Positions 43,601 through 52,200 of a stretch of DNA of 64,000 nt are shown here, one piece after another; the stretch's first letter is position 1; each line of letters starts with the position of its first letter. The DNA comes from Erodium maritimum. Taxonomy: Eukaryota > Streptophyta > Magnoliopsida > Geraniales > Geraniaceae. The translations under genes and the position numbers were made by a program. Below the pieces are notes generated by a model, which was given only the letters and a program-made list of their open reading frames with translations, had not been told where the DNA came from and made no database searches. The stretch lies in NCBI GenBank assembly GCA_963921825.1, contig OY997596.1:35641932-35705931 (forward strand). The letters are read 5' to 3'.

Positions 43601-44218
43601 GAGTGAATGGGATTAACACATTCAAGGAAGTAAACTCAGAGGACGCATCGCAAGGTCTCTACCAACTCGCATCAATTCAGGAGGTTTTGCCCGTCCTTTC
43701 CGTTCTTTCTGAGGTAAGAATAGCACATGGAAGTAACTAAAACGCTGAAATCTTATATTTACTCTGTAGCCAGTTAGAAATTACAAATAACAGAAGAGGT
43801 AAGAGGTAAGGAAATTCATTGGGGGATAAAAATGAGGAGGACGAGAGAAAGTAAGTGTCCGTTGTTATAACTATCACAATGGCTGCAATATGGAGAACCA
43901 AATGACAGTAGGTGCTCAAATAGTACAGCTCTTTCTGGTATAATGAATCAGAGCTGACTCCATTTATTCTTGTAGATTTATGGTGTTGTTTCTTAATCAG
44001 TAATCATTGAACACTGTTGATAAGCTCAATTTATATCATGTTTTGGTTTTTGGAAGCTCCATGTTATGTTTTTGGCTGAATTGAATACACTACTATTGTA
44101 ATTGTAATTGCAGCTCCCGCCAGAATCCCAACAGCAAATACTTCTTCTGCCCACCGATCTGGCTGGAAGGTTGATTTCTCGGGCTGCTGCTAGGACACTT
44201 CGAAGGTTCTTTATATGA
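16604..44218 (+). CDS. ABC1K3: ABC1-family atypical kinase, plastoglobule ABC1K3-like (21 exons)
   Basis: The spliced product is 703 residues. Its first 55 residues are rich in S, T, P and basic residues with no acidic residue, as in a chloroplast transit peptide. The ABC1 hallmarks follow in order: KIAQ at 148-151 (the KxGQ motif, here with Ala for Gly); the Ala-rich loop AAASLGQ ending at 214; the VAVK lysine at 230; EMDY from 278; HADPHPGN at 353-360; and the metal-binding DFG at 373-375. A C-terminal extension ends RTLRRFFI. Length and sequence fit Arabidopsis ABC1K3 (At1g79600). From family knowledge that protein sits in plastoglobules, interacts genetically and physically with ABC1K1, and affects prenylquinone and tocopherol metabolism. 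ATG 16604 is the first in frame with the transit peptide. No stop or frameshift occurs in any exon, so the gene is probably functional despite extreme intron load. Confidence 0.95.
17607..18735. mobile_element. 1.1 kb inverted-repeat element in intron 2
   Basis: About 230-bp inverted arms: the left begins GAGGCAATTCCTTAAAACTG, the right ends in the complement (GTTTTAAGGAATTATCCT). Each arm carries repeated units around GGGCAGCTAAA and ACGAATTG. The flanks TTCTTTTAA (17598-17606) and TCCTTTTAA (18736-18744) form a 9-bp duplication with one mismatch. A second MITE (17878-18232) has inserted inside it. It has no coding capacity. Confidence 0.75.
17878..18232. mobile_element. Family B MITE, copy 1, nested in intron 2 element
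   Basis: Ends GGGATAATAGTCAAAACATG and its complement at the right. The body is repeated units containing CGTGGACGAAACGTTGTGC and ACTATTTCATTTGTGG. A perfect 9-bp duplication, TATATTTAT, flanks it (17869-17877, 18233-18241). A second copy lies at 23588-28231. Confidence 0.9.
19033..19426. mobile_element. Family C MITE in intron 2
   Basis: Inverted ends start GGGTTAATTGTCAAAAAG and contain GCACTGAAGTTTTGTCCAC. Flanked by a perfect 9-bp duplication, TATTATACT (19024-19032, 19427-19435). It ends 199 bp upstream of exon 3. Its body differs from families A and B although its termini are similar. Confidence 0.9.
20424..22669 (+). other. Introns 6 and 7 of the kinase gene, no element recognised
   Basis: Apart from exon 7 (21651-21694), these 2.2 kb are ordinary AT-rich intron sequence. 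A CT microsatellite occurs near 22320. I saw no inverted-repeat termini, LTR ends or coding remnants. Confidence 0.5.
23910..24056 (+). repeat. 5' LTR of the intronic copia element
   Basis: 147 bp, TG...CA, containing TTGTATATATATTAG as a likely TATA region. No difference from the 3' LTR was seen on direct comparison. Confidence 0.93.
24057..24068 (+). promoter_or_regulatory. Primer-binding site, initiator tRNA-Met type
   Basis: TGGTATCAGAGC directly abuts the 5' LTR, matching the 3' end of plant initiator methionine tRNA that primes copia reverse transcription. Confidence 0.9.
24420..24470 (+). repeat. Twin GC hairpins in the copia leader
   Basis: Two copies of the stem GCGCGTG/CACGCGC start at 24420 and 24453, exactly 33 bp apart. 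The first loop is GGCCC; the second is ACGT, making an 18-bp perfect palindrome. The same stem and spacing recur four times in the leader of the other copia element (62021-62138). It could be an RNA structure for packaging or dimerisation; this function is inferred. Confidence 0.75.
24591..28040 (+). pseudogene. Copia pol polyprotein, disrupted
   Basis: The protease motif is DSGATDHMTGN (near 24820). The integrase zinc finger has GHPS and CEAC (about 25230-25330), and the integrase core runs from 25474, including QNGVAERKNR. Reverse transcriptase has CKWVF, DIKNAFLHGDL and the catalytic YVDD (about 27089). RNase H has DADWAG and ends near 28040. Lesions: a gag deletion at the N terminus near 24640; a 2-nt loss near 25430; an in-frame TGA at 25462-25464 where Trp is expected; and a frameshift in the Pro-rich linker near 26200. 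That linker holds a six-residue ATQAPP repeat. The last 527 codons (26457-28040) remain open. Confidence 0.9.
28039..28047 (+). promoter_or_regulatory. Polypurine tract of the intronic copia element
   Basis: GAGGGGGAG immediately precedes the 3' LTR, the usual position for the plus-strand primer. Confidence 0.85.
28048..28194 (+). repeat. 3' LTR of the intronic copia element
   Basis: 147 bp and identical to the 5' LTR by eye. It is followed by TGGAC, the target-site duplication. Confidence 0.93.
28311..28710. mobile_element. Family D MITE in intron 10
   Basis: Ends GGGTTAATTGCCAAAACTAC and its near-complement, with arm repeats around GTCCACAATACTT. The perfect 9-bp duplication is TTAACTCAA (28302-28310, 28711-28719). 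Confidence 0.88.
29014..29345. repeat. Two tandem LTR-like fragments in intron 10
   Basis: Two related segments of about 115-165 bp begin near 29014 and 29229 with TGTTGAA(A/G)TGTATGT and a CTCATCGGAAG or CACATCGAAAG motif. Both continue with CACCCATCAACTT and TTTTGGGT. The TGTTGAA...CACATCG start is common in plant LTRs, so these may be old LTR remnants, but no target duplication is visible. Confidence 0.35.
30236..30615. repeat. Old LTR-like fragments in intron 13
   Basis: Motifs of the TGTTGAAGTAT...CCCGCATTGG or CCCACATCAG type occur at about 30238 and 30373, and the inverted form CGATGTGGGACAACTTCAAC near 30575. An ACATGGTATCCAGCTC segment near 30502 resembles a decayed primer-binding site. 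I read this as a degraded retrotransposon piece. Confidence 0.3.
31264..31553. mobile_element. Family E MITE in intron 16
   Basis: Starts GGGTTAATTGCTAAAAACTA and ends AGCAAGTAACCC, with internal TTATGTATTGTCCACG repeats. Flanked by TAGTTTTAA and TAATTTTAA, a 9-bp duplication with one mismatch. A truncated relative lies at 36306-36379. Confidence 0.8.
32018..32384 (-). pseudogene. Gypsy protease-RT linker fragment
   Basis: The minus strand from 32384 continues the gypsy reading interrupted by the solo LTR, then shows FASIFATPTGLP, the conserved start of the RT module. The reverse-transcriptase catalytic region is missing. Stops and frameshifts occur throughout. Confidence 0.6.
32385..35281 (-). 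mobile_element. Solo LTR, copy 2 (2.9 kb) in kinase intron 16
   Basis: TGTCACGCCCC...GGTTCTTACA with a perfect 5-bp duplication, ATCGC (32380-32384, 35282-35286). It is colinear with copies 1 and 3 across its length, sharing landmarks such as GGTGAGCGTTCGCTCACC and CTAGTCAGGGCCGAGAT. It sits inside an older gypsy fragment. Strand is assigned on the same inference as copy 1. Confidence 0.85.
32925..33510. repeat. Two repeat arrays inside solo LTR copy 2
   Basis: At about 32925-33125, four to five units contain the hairpin CCCGATCCCAGTCGGG, mostly about 63 bp apart or less. At about 33190-33510, units of about 39 bp contain ACGGGCTCTCAAGGCCACC and CTCAACAATAATAAC. Both arrays match positions of arrays in copies 1 and 3, but the unit sequence and copy number differ. 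Confidence 0.75.
35282..35800 (-). pseudogene. Gypsy gag-protease fragment
   Basis: A CCHC-like knuckle (CYNCDEPYSFGHKC, near 35715-35670) is followed by an acidic linker and the retroviral-type protease motif LIDSGSTHSF (about 35525). A segment with FVLPLCG and LGVNWL follows, up to the LTR insertion point. A stop lies near 35399. Only the gag C terminus and protease remain. Confidence 0.75.
36306..36379. mobile_element. Truncated family E MITE
   Basis: GGGTTAATTGCTAAAACTAT followed by repeats like those of 31264-31553. The element stops where the family F MITE begins at 36389, so the later insertion, or a deletion, removed the rest. Confidence 0.6.
36389..36693. mobile_element. Family F MITE in intron 16
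   Basis: Ends GGGTTAATTACCTTTAGTAC and its complement, with repeated CCCTTATGTATTGGTAAC units. A perfect 9-bp duplication, ATTTATTAA (36380-36388, 36694-36702). Confidence 0.88.
36837..36967. mobile_element. Family G MITE, 131 bp
   Basis: Ends GGGTAAATTCC...AATTTACCC with units CTCACTACCCTAA. A perfect 9-bp duplication, TAAAGATTA (36828-36836, 36968-36976). It is nearly all arm, a foldback element. Confidence 0.85.
37052..38571. mobile_element. Mutator-like element with long inverted repeats (possible Pack-MULE)
   Basis: About 110-bp nearly perfect terminal inverted repeats start GCGTAAATTACAAATGC. They include three spaced GCATACCCT units and are flanked by a perfect 9-bp duplication, TAAATATAT (37043-37051, 38572-38580). 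The 1.3 kb interior has T-rich filler, then a GC-richer, gene-like segment (about 37600-38260), and no transposase. It lies 143 bp upstream of kinase exon 17. Its gene-like filling suggests capture of host sequence. Confidence 0.88.
38020..38232 (+). pseudogene. Gene-like segment inside the Mutator-like element
   Basis: A 70-codon open frame has a Ser/Pro-rich stretch followed by a Lys/Arg-rich end (GKKQSKKAQRR), with a possible splice donor near 38188. Its composition and the upstream GC-rich leader look like the 5' part of a plant gene, but I do not recognise it. It could equally be chance. Confidence 0.3.
38970..40072 (+). other. Proximal half of intron 18, nothing recognised
   Basis: AT-rich intron sequence. 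A segment near 39655-39700 (GAGGTTGACCTCTTAGTTG) resembles one near 28865 in intron 10, so both may derive from one old dispersed repeat. No ends are visible. Confidence 0.35.
41178..41480. mobile_element. Family I MITE in intron 18
   Basis: Ends GGGGTAATTCCATTTAGC and TAATAACCCC, with CTACACCTAACT arm repeats. A perfect 9-bp duplication, TAAACGGGA (41169-41177, 41481-41489). Confidence 0.82.
41772..42611 (+). mobile_element. Candidate non-LTR retroposon inside an LTR copy
   Basis: 840 bp of GC-richer sequence interrupts the second LTR of the small retrotransposon. It is bracketed by AAGAAATAGT and AAGAAATACT (41762-41771, 42612-42621). It ends TCTCCCGCCTCGTTTAAAAATAAAAT, close to the TTTCCCGTTTCAAAAAA end of the retroposon at 15157-15981. 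Open frames on both strands lack recognised domains. Confidence 0.45.
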
Positions 44219-44610
44219 TGTTTAAATTGATTATTCAAGGTTATAAAGACTGGTTATACAGAGACTGTATCTCATAGAACAGTTTTGTGCAATCAGATGT
44301 ATATACAAACAGTAAATGTAAGAAATTCGAACTTGAAATAATAATAGTAAATGTGCCATTTTATTATTATTTTTTTCTATTCACATATTAGAGTATATAT
44401 AGGGTTACAAGCTAACAACTTTCTAAGTTATATGATTTACATCATCTCAATCTAATCCCATACAAATAAAATATATTAGAATCTTTAAATTTGAAATTTA
44501 AATATAATAGATAATAGATATACAAAAACACTCTCCTTCAAGTTGGTGCAAATATGCCTATCATACGGAACTTAGTTGTAAATCATTAAATTTTTGTCTG
44601 TATAATCCTC

Positions 44611-45025
44611 GGGAAAATATCCAATTGGTATCTTAACTATACGTTTTTAACACATTGGTACCCTTAACTAATTTAATCACTAAAAAGGTACCTTAAGTTT
44701 CCAATCAGTAACACGTTAGTGTTTTCCGTCCATTTTTGGACGGAAAGTGGTCATGTGCAATGCACATGACCTTAAACTTTCAAAAAATGACAAAAATACC
44801 CCTCTAAGTTCAAACCCTAATTATTCTTTTACCTTATTTCTCCTACGCAACCTTCATCTCTCCCGTTTTATTTCATACATACACCTCCTTCATTCTGTTT
44901 CTCCTTCATTCCGTTTTTTCCCCAGCCTTTATCTCCACCACCATGACCATTTTTCGTCAAAAAATGGACGGAAAACACTAAAGTATTACTGATTGGAAAC
45001 TTAACGTATAGTTAAGTGTTTATCC
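44611..45025. mobile_element. Degenerate MITE (family L) inside the old copia
   Basis: Imperfect inverted ends contain ACTATACGTT near the left and AACGTATAGT near the right. Both arms also carry a TTTCCGTCCATTTTTGGACGGAAA-like palindrome core. A 9-bp target duplication is not clear. It splits the RNase H coding region from the 3' LTR. Confidence 0.45.
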
Positions 45026-45538
45026 ATAGAACCTCACTTATTCCTTGAGCCATGGCTCTGATTCAGCCTCTATACTACTTCGTGTCATTACTTGTTTTTT
45101 TGCTTCTCCATGTTACAAGATTACCCCGAATAAAGGTAAAATATGTTGAAGTTGATCTCCGATCATTTGAACATCCAACCCAATCAGTATTTGTGAATAC
45201 TTCCACCTATCTGCTCTCATTTTTTTAAAAAGAGAATTCCCTTTCTTAGGCTTCCTTTGAGATAGTGAAATATTTTCTGTACTACCTCTAGGTGATTTTA
45301 TAGACGATTATGCATATATTAACGCACAAGTCTTACTGCATATGCGATATTTGGACGTGTATGCGCTAGATAAATTAACTTTCCATCAAATTTTTGATAC
45401 CTAGTTTTATTGGCTGGAGCATCCCCTATTTTGAACTTATGATTGAGATCAATAGGTGTACAAGCAGGTTTGCACTCAAGGAGTCCTGTTTCTATTAGCA
45501 GATTCAACACATACTTCTGTTGTGATATTCTATCCCCC

Positions 45539-47381
45539 CTTTTTTCGATAAGCGAAAATTTTATTAAAGCAAATATTCTACAAGACAATAAAATGCTGCA
45601 AAAACGATCCTAAAAAAGGATCATTTTCAGACCATAACAGCTACAGAGAGCAAACCAAAACAAGAGAAACCTAACCCAAGAATAGAGACATAGGTCATAT
45701 CTTCCTTGCCTGTAGCCTATCTGGGTTTAAACATAAAAACCGATTGGAAACCACAACAGAGGATAAAGCTTTTCCTGAACCCTCTTTTTCTTGACTAACC
45801 CGACATTCTCCTCCTCTAAAGAATTAGCCTTAGGGAGAGCCAAGGAACAAAGGTCAACAGACTTTTTCCCAACTTTCTGGTAATAACTCCACTTGCCCGA
45901 ACCATCTTTTTTAGCGATGTCAACAAAGAAACTCCCCGGGATACCTCCTTTATCAGCAGATGATTGAGCTCTTGTCCAATAAATTACAGTTGGAGGGGCA
46001 CTGACCTTTGACTGTCCCTTTTTTGGGCGTCCACGTTTTTTAGGTTGAGCTGATACAGAGCTTTGAAGAGAAGGCCAAGTAATAATGGACATAGCGTTAC
46101 TGGAAACAACGTCGGGTTCCTTCTGTGTTACCATACCCGAGCCCAATTGCCCAAACCCATGCGAATGAGATGCCATAATTGGGCTGAATGTTGGAACCAG
46201 ACCTGAGGGCGGCCCAGAAGACCCATCATGCAGCACCGGGCCTAGAGGTCCGCACGTCCCAAAGCTTAAAACATGACCTGGAGAATGAGGCCCAACCAAC
46301 CTAAGTTGCAACACAGCCGGCCCTAGGGAAGTCCCACACGGCCCAACACCAATCTCCTCATCCCTAACGCGCACATCTTCTTCCCCACGGAAAAGTCGGC
46401 TCTGCATCTCATCCGGAACCGAGATCCCAGCCAGTACGTTACTGTGTTCTCTTTCCAAAAATGAAACCGAAAAACCGGGTTGAACAGGCACCTCCGTGAA
46501 ATCAGGAGTTACAACTGTGCGCGAAGATCCCGGACACGCTCCTCTGTGAGGCAGAGAGTCCCGAAGCTCGTAGGACGAGTTCGAGCTCTGTTCCGGCGAC
46601 GAGACCACCGGACTCCCATCTTCAGGCTTCTCAAAGCGATCCTCATTGTTGGTAGTAGCTCCCTTCTCCCCTACACTTGAGAGCCCGATGCTCTGTTTTC
46701 CGAGCGGAACAGGGTCACCCACCGGAGCTTGACAACCATCTCCTTTGGATCGAATTACTGAACCAGGTCGAGCAATCGCTACGAAAAGAATGTGTCCTTT
46801 GAATTTGAAACCATTGAGGACCTCAACTGCTTTCAAAGCCGAAACCTGCAACTTGAATTCCGCGAAGCCGAAGAACCTGCCCTTCCGGTTTGGTATCTTA
46901 AGGACCTTTGCAGACAACACCTCACCAAACTTCCCCAGAGAGGACCCAATCCGACGAAGTACCAAAAGGAAGATTAAACAAGAATAACTTACACCCCTGT
47001 TTCGACGCCTTGATTGCTTCTTCGATGCCAAGACGAAAATTCTCCGCTTCACCTTGGTCTGAAGAATGGGATGGAGATGAAGGCTGCGCCATCGGACTCG
47101 ACCTGTCCTCAATCGTGATAGGGGCAGATCTATCCTCAGTCGTGACAGGAGCAGACCCAGCCGAACCCAACCCTCTATTGGTCCTCGACTTGTTCCTCCT
47201 CCCCTTTTGCTAAGACGAACACCCATCTGAAACAATGGAAACATAAGTCTTGTACAGATTGAGAAGCTCTGTACAGAAGGAAAGAAAAGGAAGTGGCTCT
47301 TGATCCGTTTCCGTCCGGCGACCTCGCCGATGAGCTCTCAGCATTCAGAAGGTTCTAAGGCAACACTGTGAAACTGTTTCA
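45539..47381 (-). mobile_element. ORF1-only LINE inserted into the old copia
   Basis: Bounded by a 15-bp direct repeat, GATATTCTATCCCCC (45524-45538, 47382-47396). On the minus strand it has a leader, one long ORF, a short 3' UTR, and a tail with TTTAATAAAATTTTCGC and AAAAAAG, matching the tail of the LINE at the window start. The whole endonuclease-RT ORF2 is absent although both ends exist. This is therefore an internal deletion that still transposed, or a non-autonomous LINE, not a usual 5' truncation. Confidence 0.85.
45727..47244 (-). pseudogene. LINE ORF1 with RRM and AT-hook-like motif, frameshifted
   Basis: The 505-codon frame covers most of ORF1. The RNA-recognition motif is split between two frames. 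RNP2 (KLFLFNLPF) lies in the frame open over 47170-46922; RNP1 (GRFFGFAEF) lies in the long frame, so a frameshift occurs at about 46940. A KKRGRPKKG AT-hook-like motif lies about 90 codons before the end. A long Ser/Pro/Gly-rich middle is typical of RRM-type plant LINE ORF1 proteins. In LINEs this protein binds the element RNA. Confidence 0.78.
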
Positions 47382-50300
47382 GATATTCTATCCCCCTTGA
47401 TGATCTTGTTACTTTCATTCCAAGCAAATACTTAAGCTGCCCCTAGTCTTTGATCTCAAATTACCGAGTTAAAAATTGTTTCAGCTTGTCTAGTACAACT
47501 GTCATCTCCTGTCATAATTATATCATCAACATAGACGATAAATATAGTTGTTTTACCTCCTGAACTATGTAAGTAAAACATAGTATGATTAGAATTAGCC
47601 TTCTTATAGTGTTTCCTTTTCATAGTTTTTAAGAACCTTCCAAACCAAGCTTTTGGAGATTGCTTGAGAACATATAATGCATTGTTTAGAAGACACACCT
47701 TCCCTTACATATTTTGTGTGAAACCAGATGGGATTTGCATGAATACTTCCTCCTCAAATTCTCCATTTAGATATGCATTTTACATTAAATTGTATAAGTG
47801 GCCCATCCAGGTCTACTATAAAAGATAACAATACTCTTATAGTGTTAAGTTTTGCAACATGAGCAAGAGTTTCTTTGTAGTCTAGGCCCTAGGTTAGAGT
47901 GAAACCTCGTGTGAAAAATTTAGCCTTATATCTTTCAACTTGTCCATTAACATTGTACTTTATAGTGAATATCCATTTACAACTCACTATATGTTTACCA
48001 TGGACAATGTAGTTATTGTCAAAGTCTGATTTTTCTTTAGAGTCCTCATTTCTTCCAAAACTACTTTCCTCCACTTAGGAATACTTAGAGTTTCATGTAT
48101 AGAACGAGAGACCACATCATTAGTTATCTTTAAGTAAAAGGCCCTAAAACTAAGTGATAGTTGGAGATATGAAACATAATTCGATAATGTATATAAGGGG
48201 TGTTTAGTACAATCATGAGTTCATTTTCTAAAAGCTATAGGCAAATACAAATCAGGATTTATAGGTACTGAAGAGGATTTAGAAGATGGAGTTGAAGATG
48301 GAGAACTGTTACCTGGATCACTACTAGGTTTAGATTGTGACTATATTGGGTTTGTTGGGGTTGCAAATTCTGTACTCATTTTCTCACTTGAGGGAACACG
48401 AAAATTAGCACTTTATTTCTCAATGGAAGTAGTATCAATAACCTTATCCGATGAAATAAGGTGGTAAATACTAGGATTATTAGTCTCGGTACCTAGGTAC
48501 GCCCATTTCCGGTATAGGTAAAACTGGTAATTCCCCAAAACGATCTTCTATCTCTCTCCCTCTAAAGATCATTTTTCTCAAAATATGGTTTGTTTTCAAA
48601 GAATGTAACATCCATACTGACAAAATTCTTACCCGAGCAGGGATCAAAACATTTAAAATCTTTTTGTGTAGCGGAAAACCCAAGCAAAACACACTTAATA
48701 GCTATAGGATCCAATTTTCCTCTATTATGTGAACAAACACAAAACAACCAAAGATCCTAGGAGACAAAGTTGTAAAACACTTACTTTCTAGAAAAATAGT
48801 TTGAAGCGTGTGAACATGGGTTTTATAGTTAAGTACTTGGCTTGTCATTTTATTAATTAAATATGTAGACATTAACAAAGCATCCCCCAAAAGTGTTTAG
48901 GAACATACATAGAAAACATCAAAGCTCGGGCATTCAAGTAGGTGTTTATTTTTTTTCTTTTAGAAATCGCATTCTGTTGAGGTGTATCAACACAAGAATT
49001 ATGATGGATGATGCCTTTATCATTTAAAAAAATATCTTAGTATATGATTAAAATATTCTATGCCATTATCAGTTTTGAAAATTTTAATCTTGGCCTGAAA
49101 TTGAGTCTCAAATCATAACATAAAAGAGTTTAAAAATTCTAGTTGCAACATATTTTTATTTTAAAAGATAGGTCCATGTATTTCGAGATCTTCAATAAAT
49201 GTGATGAACCATCTTGTGCATGCGATATTTGTCTCCAGAGATGCTTCCCACAAATCATTATGAATTAAGGAAATAGGCTTAGATGGTGTATATTTTACAA
49301 GAGGAAAGTTTATGTTTGAAATCAACATTTAACTTGTGGACAGATAAAAGACTACATGCTAGGTTAGGAACATGTAAAACAATAGATAAAGTGATAGATG
49401 GGGAAAAACAACGGAACTTGTCCTAACAACGGTTGAGAGGGAACCATCTACAATTTTAACTTTACCAAGACCAGAACAAAGGTAATAAGTTTTGAACAGA
49501 GAGGAGGATCCAGTCATATGGTTCGAAGCCCCTGAATCTATTATTTAGTGATTATGAAGTTCTAAGGATACTTTTAAGGCTAACTGGAACATATATTTTG
49601 AGAATAATGAGGGCGGTGGAGGCGTATAAGACTAATGAGTAGTTCCTAGTTTAAGCAATTTCTCTAAGTTTTTTTGAGTGGAGAAGAAGTGCTTAGGAGT
49701 CAAAGGCTGGACTCTATTATCGTTAGACAACGAAATTTAATGATCAATACTTTTGTTGGACGACTAAGCTGGAGGGAATCGCTGCGAAGGCTGAAAATCA
49801 ACAAATTATCCATGTACCTTCTAGCACTTAGCTTTGACATGTCTTGGTTGACTACAATACTCATATATTGAGCGTTCAAACTTTTTTGAGAAATTGGCAT
49901 TTGAATCTAGCCTTTAAGTCACCATGATTGTGGTCTCCAATTGAGGTATTAAGATACCAGATCCTAACATGACTTGGCGTCGACTTTCCTCTCTACGAAC
50001 CTCAACAGTTACTTCTCTCGTACTTGGTAGAGACCTACCAAGTATTTCCCCCAAACTTCATCATGATCTACATTTATGCCAACTAGAAAGTCAAATATCC
50101 TTTCTTTCTCAACAATCTGTTGATAGAAAACTCAGTCTGTTGTGCAATGCCGTTGGTAGTTGGAATATAGTCCAACTCTTGCCATATTAATTTGAGGTAA
50201 GTGTAGTATTGAGTGACTGACTTCTCTTCTTGTTTCTCCTTCATCATGCAAGTCTTAATTTCGTAAAGCTGACCAAGATTTCCAAGATCTTAATATGTCT

Positions 50301-50515
50301 CATTTATTGCCTTCTAGATTGCACTTGTTGATGGGAGGAAAAGATATGTCATTTCCTTATTGGCCTCCCTAGAGTTGACAAGCCAAGACATAATCATTGA
50401 GTTTTCAGCCTCCCATGTGTTGTGACCAACAAGATCTTTGGCTGCCTCAGGTTGTGTTGTAGCTTTGGAAAGGGAACGTGAACCCCATTTTTCATTAAGA
50501 GGTCCATCTTTTTCG

Positions 50516-51395
50516 AAACGACCTACTAAGCGGTTGAGGGTCGTAGCGATTCTTTCTCCGTAAATCCTACCGGTCGAGAGGCTGTCTCGATAATGTCTAG
50601 GCCTAGTTTGGACCCTAAGACACGGAGTTTTTCCTTCAGCTTCTTATCTAGCTGGTCCTCCGTCCGATCTTTCTTCTCTTTCCCAACCATGCCATTTGGG
50701 AGTTGCACCATCATCGTCGAGGATCCCTCCTTAAGTGCCCATTGGGTCGCCTCAGAAGGGTTGGGGTCCCTAGCATGGGATGTAGGCCTCAGAATCTCAC
50801 CCCCGACGTACCGGGGACAAAACGTTGACCCTTATAGTTACTCTCACCCGCTGGAGTCCCCTCCAGTGTGACAACGGGTGGGTACTACCTGATCTAGGGA
50901 AGGATAATGTTGTCCAGGGAAGGGAATGTTGATCAAACCCCATAGACAGATAGGGGAGACACGTCCCGATGGGCAGAAAGCGAGACTTGTAAAATGGCCT
51001 CGTCGGGCCATATAAGGCCGCTAAGGGACCACGTGGTGTTACGTAGGAGACACGCCTTGTCTCCTTAAGACCTTACTTCGCCCGATACTTTGCGTCCTCC
51101 TTCTCCTAGGGACCTCCTCGAAAACCTAACATCATCTTCACCTTCCCACAAGGGTCTCCGTCCAGGGATGAACATATTCCTTAGACAACACAGGTCAGGT
51201 CGAGTCGAGATAAGAGAAGAAGATATATGCGTGTATCTTCGAAGGAATAGAGAGCCTCCCCCTACACATTTATCTGGAATAGTCGAACACCTTAACTATA
51301 AGGTCAATGTTTCAGACATATCCAAAACTACACCTCACATTTTTCTTCATTCCATTGTGGTACATTATCATTCCGTTATTTAACTCAATGCTAAA
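50516..51395. other. Unidentified repeat-like stretch
   Basis: GC-rich relative to both flanks, with open frames on both strands (50526-50714 minus; 50593-50871 and 51090-51383 plus) that match nothing I recognise. It abuts the gag end of the old copia abruptly and ends near a short A-rich run at 51392, so it is probably another inserted element or LTR piece. Confidence 0.3.
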
Positions 51396-51712
51396 AAAAG
51401 AAAGAATATGACAACTAATTGAACTTACAACTATGCATAACCAATCACATCAACATAACAATTTAATAGATTATAATAAATTTTAAAACCAATCCCAACG
51501 CTCTCACTAATCTATCTGGATAGGTACTATTATTCTTGACAACATCCCCTACATTTCTATTTCACTCGCCGCACACGTCCCTTAAGGTTGACTGGCTCCA
51601 GCCAATTGGGCCATATTAGGGACCAGTGCATCCAATCACTCTCTCCCCTGCAATTCTCTCTAGATATATGAAAAGTCTTAACAAACTCCGTTGCTCTCTT
51701 TTCCCTGTTTTC

Positions 51713-52017
51713 TGTAAGAAAATGTCATCGAGATCTGATGAACTAGTTGTTTATTGAAGAATTGGAAACGATTACAGTTAACCTCTAGACTCTAACTCTC
51801 GGATCCAAGGTCCTTTCTTTCTATGAGACTCACAAGTTGTTGAAACAACGAAGACGAAGATAGGACCACGGTTTATATATAGTGGCCACATGAACTAACA
51901 GAAGCTTGACAACTCAATGGGCCTAACGATTTAACAAACTGAGCGGGCCTTAATGGCTCTAACAACTCTTTCCCGCTATCCCAACTGGCCCTCTCAGATG
52001 CGACATTGTTTTGGACA
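51713..52017 (-). repeat. Probable 3' or solo LTR of a retrotransposon
   Basis: On the minus strand the segment starts TGTCCAAAACAATG after a purine tract (GAGGAAGGGGTAT, 52030-52018). It has ACTATATATAAACC as a TATA box and CAATAAACAA as a polyadenylation-like signal, and ends TTCTTACA. About 305 bp. No partner LTR or target duplication was found. Confidence 0.5.
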
Positions 52018-52200
52018 ATACCCCTTCCTCTAACAGGCTAGTCCTCAAGTCTCATAGTTGAACCTTGCTAACATTACAAGCACCATTCCAAGCACACTTG
52101 AACTATACTGAACCACTCTTACACCCTTTCCTGCTACTCTACTAACCGAGCAGAGGCACTTGATGCAGGCATCAATAACTATCAAGAAACAAGGGTGAAT

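Larger units (their letters stand above)
16604..44218 (+). other. ABC1K3: Exon map of the ABC1K3-like gene
   Basis: Coding exons (all introns GT-AG, phases consistent): 1, 16604-16990; 2, 17184-17228; 3, 19626-19664; 4, 19774-19944; 5, 20064-20216; 6, 20388-20423; 7, 21651-21694; 8, 22670-22760; 9, 23160-23201; 10, 23301-23409; 11, 29406-29520; 12, 29616-29665; 13, 29798-29876; 14, 30686-30736; 15, 30883-31024; 16, 31138-31182; 17, 38715-38819; 18, 38928-38969; 19, 43049-43195; 20, 43600-43713; 21, 44114-44218 (includes TGA). The total is 2,112 nt. Codons for residues 292, 373, 411, 428, 454 and 471 are split by introns. Introns 6 (1,227 bp), 7 (975 bp), 8, 19 and 20 hold no element that I recognise. 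Confidence 0.9.
45030..50510 (-). pseudogene. Copia gag-pol remnants
   Basis: Recognisable pieces on the minus strand are: gag of the UBN2 type (50510-50150, with NTWEAENSMIMSWL and LKLIWQEL); integrase core (about 49010-48940, VDTPQQN) and C-terminal part (48890-48480); RT N terminus (48074-47889, CKWIF); RT catalytic YVDD (about 47540); RT C terminus (45588-45319); and RNase H (about 45150-45030, SKKQ and RSS motifs). Stops and frameshifts occur about every 100-250 bp. It is much older than the other two copia elements here. Confidence 0.8.
44350..50515 (-). mobile_element. Old copia element, minus strand, interrupted
   Basis: Minus-strand copia fragments run from gag (about 50510) through integrase and RT to RNase H (about 45030). 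They end in a purine tract GAAGGAGAG (44531-44539) and a probable 3' LTR (about 44530-44350) starting TGTTTTTGTATATC. A LINE (45539-47381) and probably a MITE (44611-45025) have inserted into it. No 5' LTR was found; other repeats abut gag at about 50515. It lies just downstream of the kinase gene in the opposite orientation. Confidence 0.8.
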
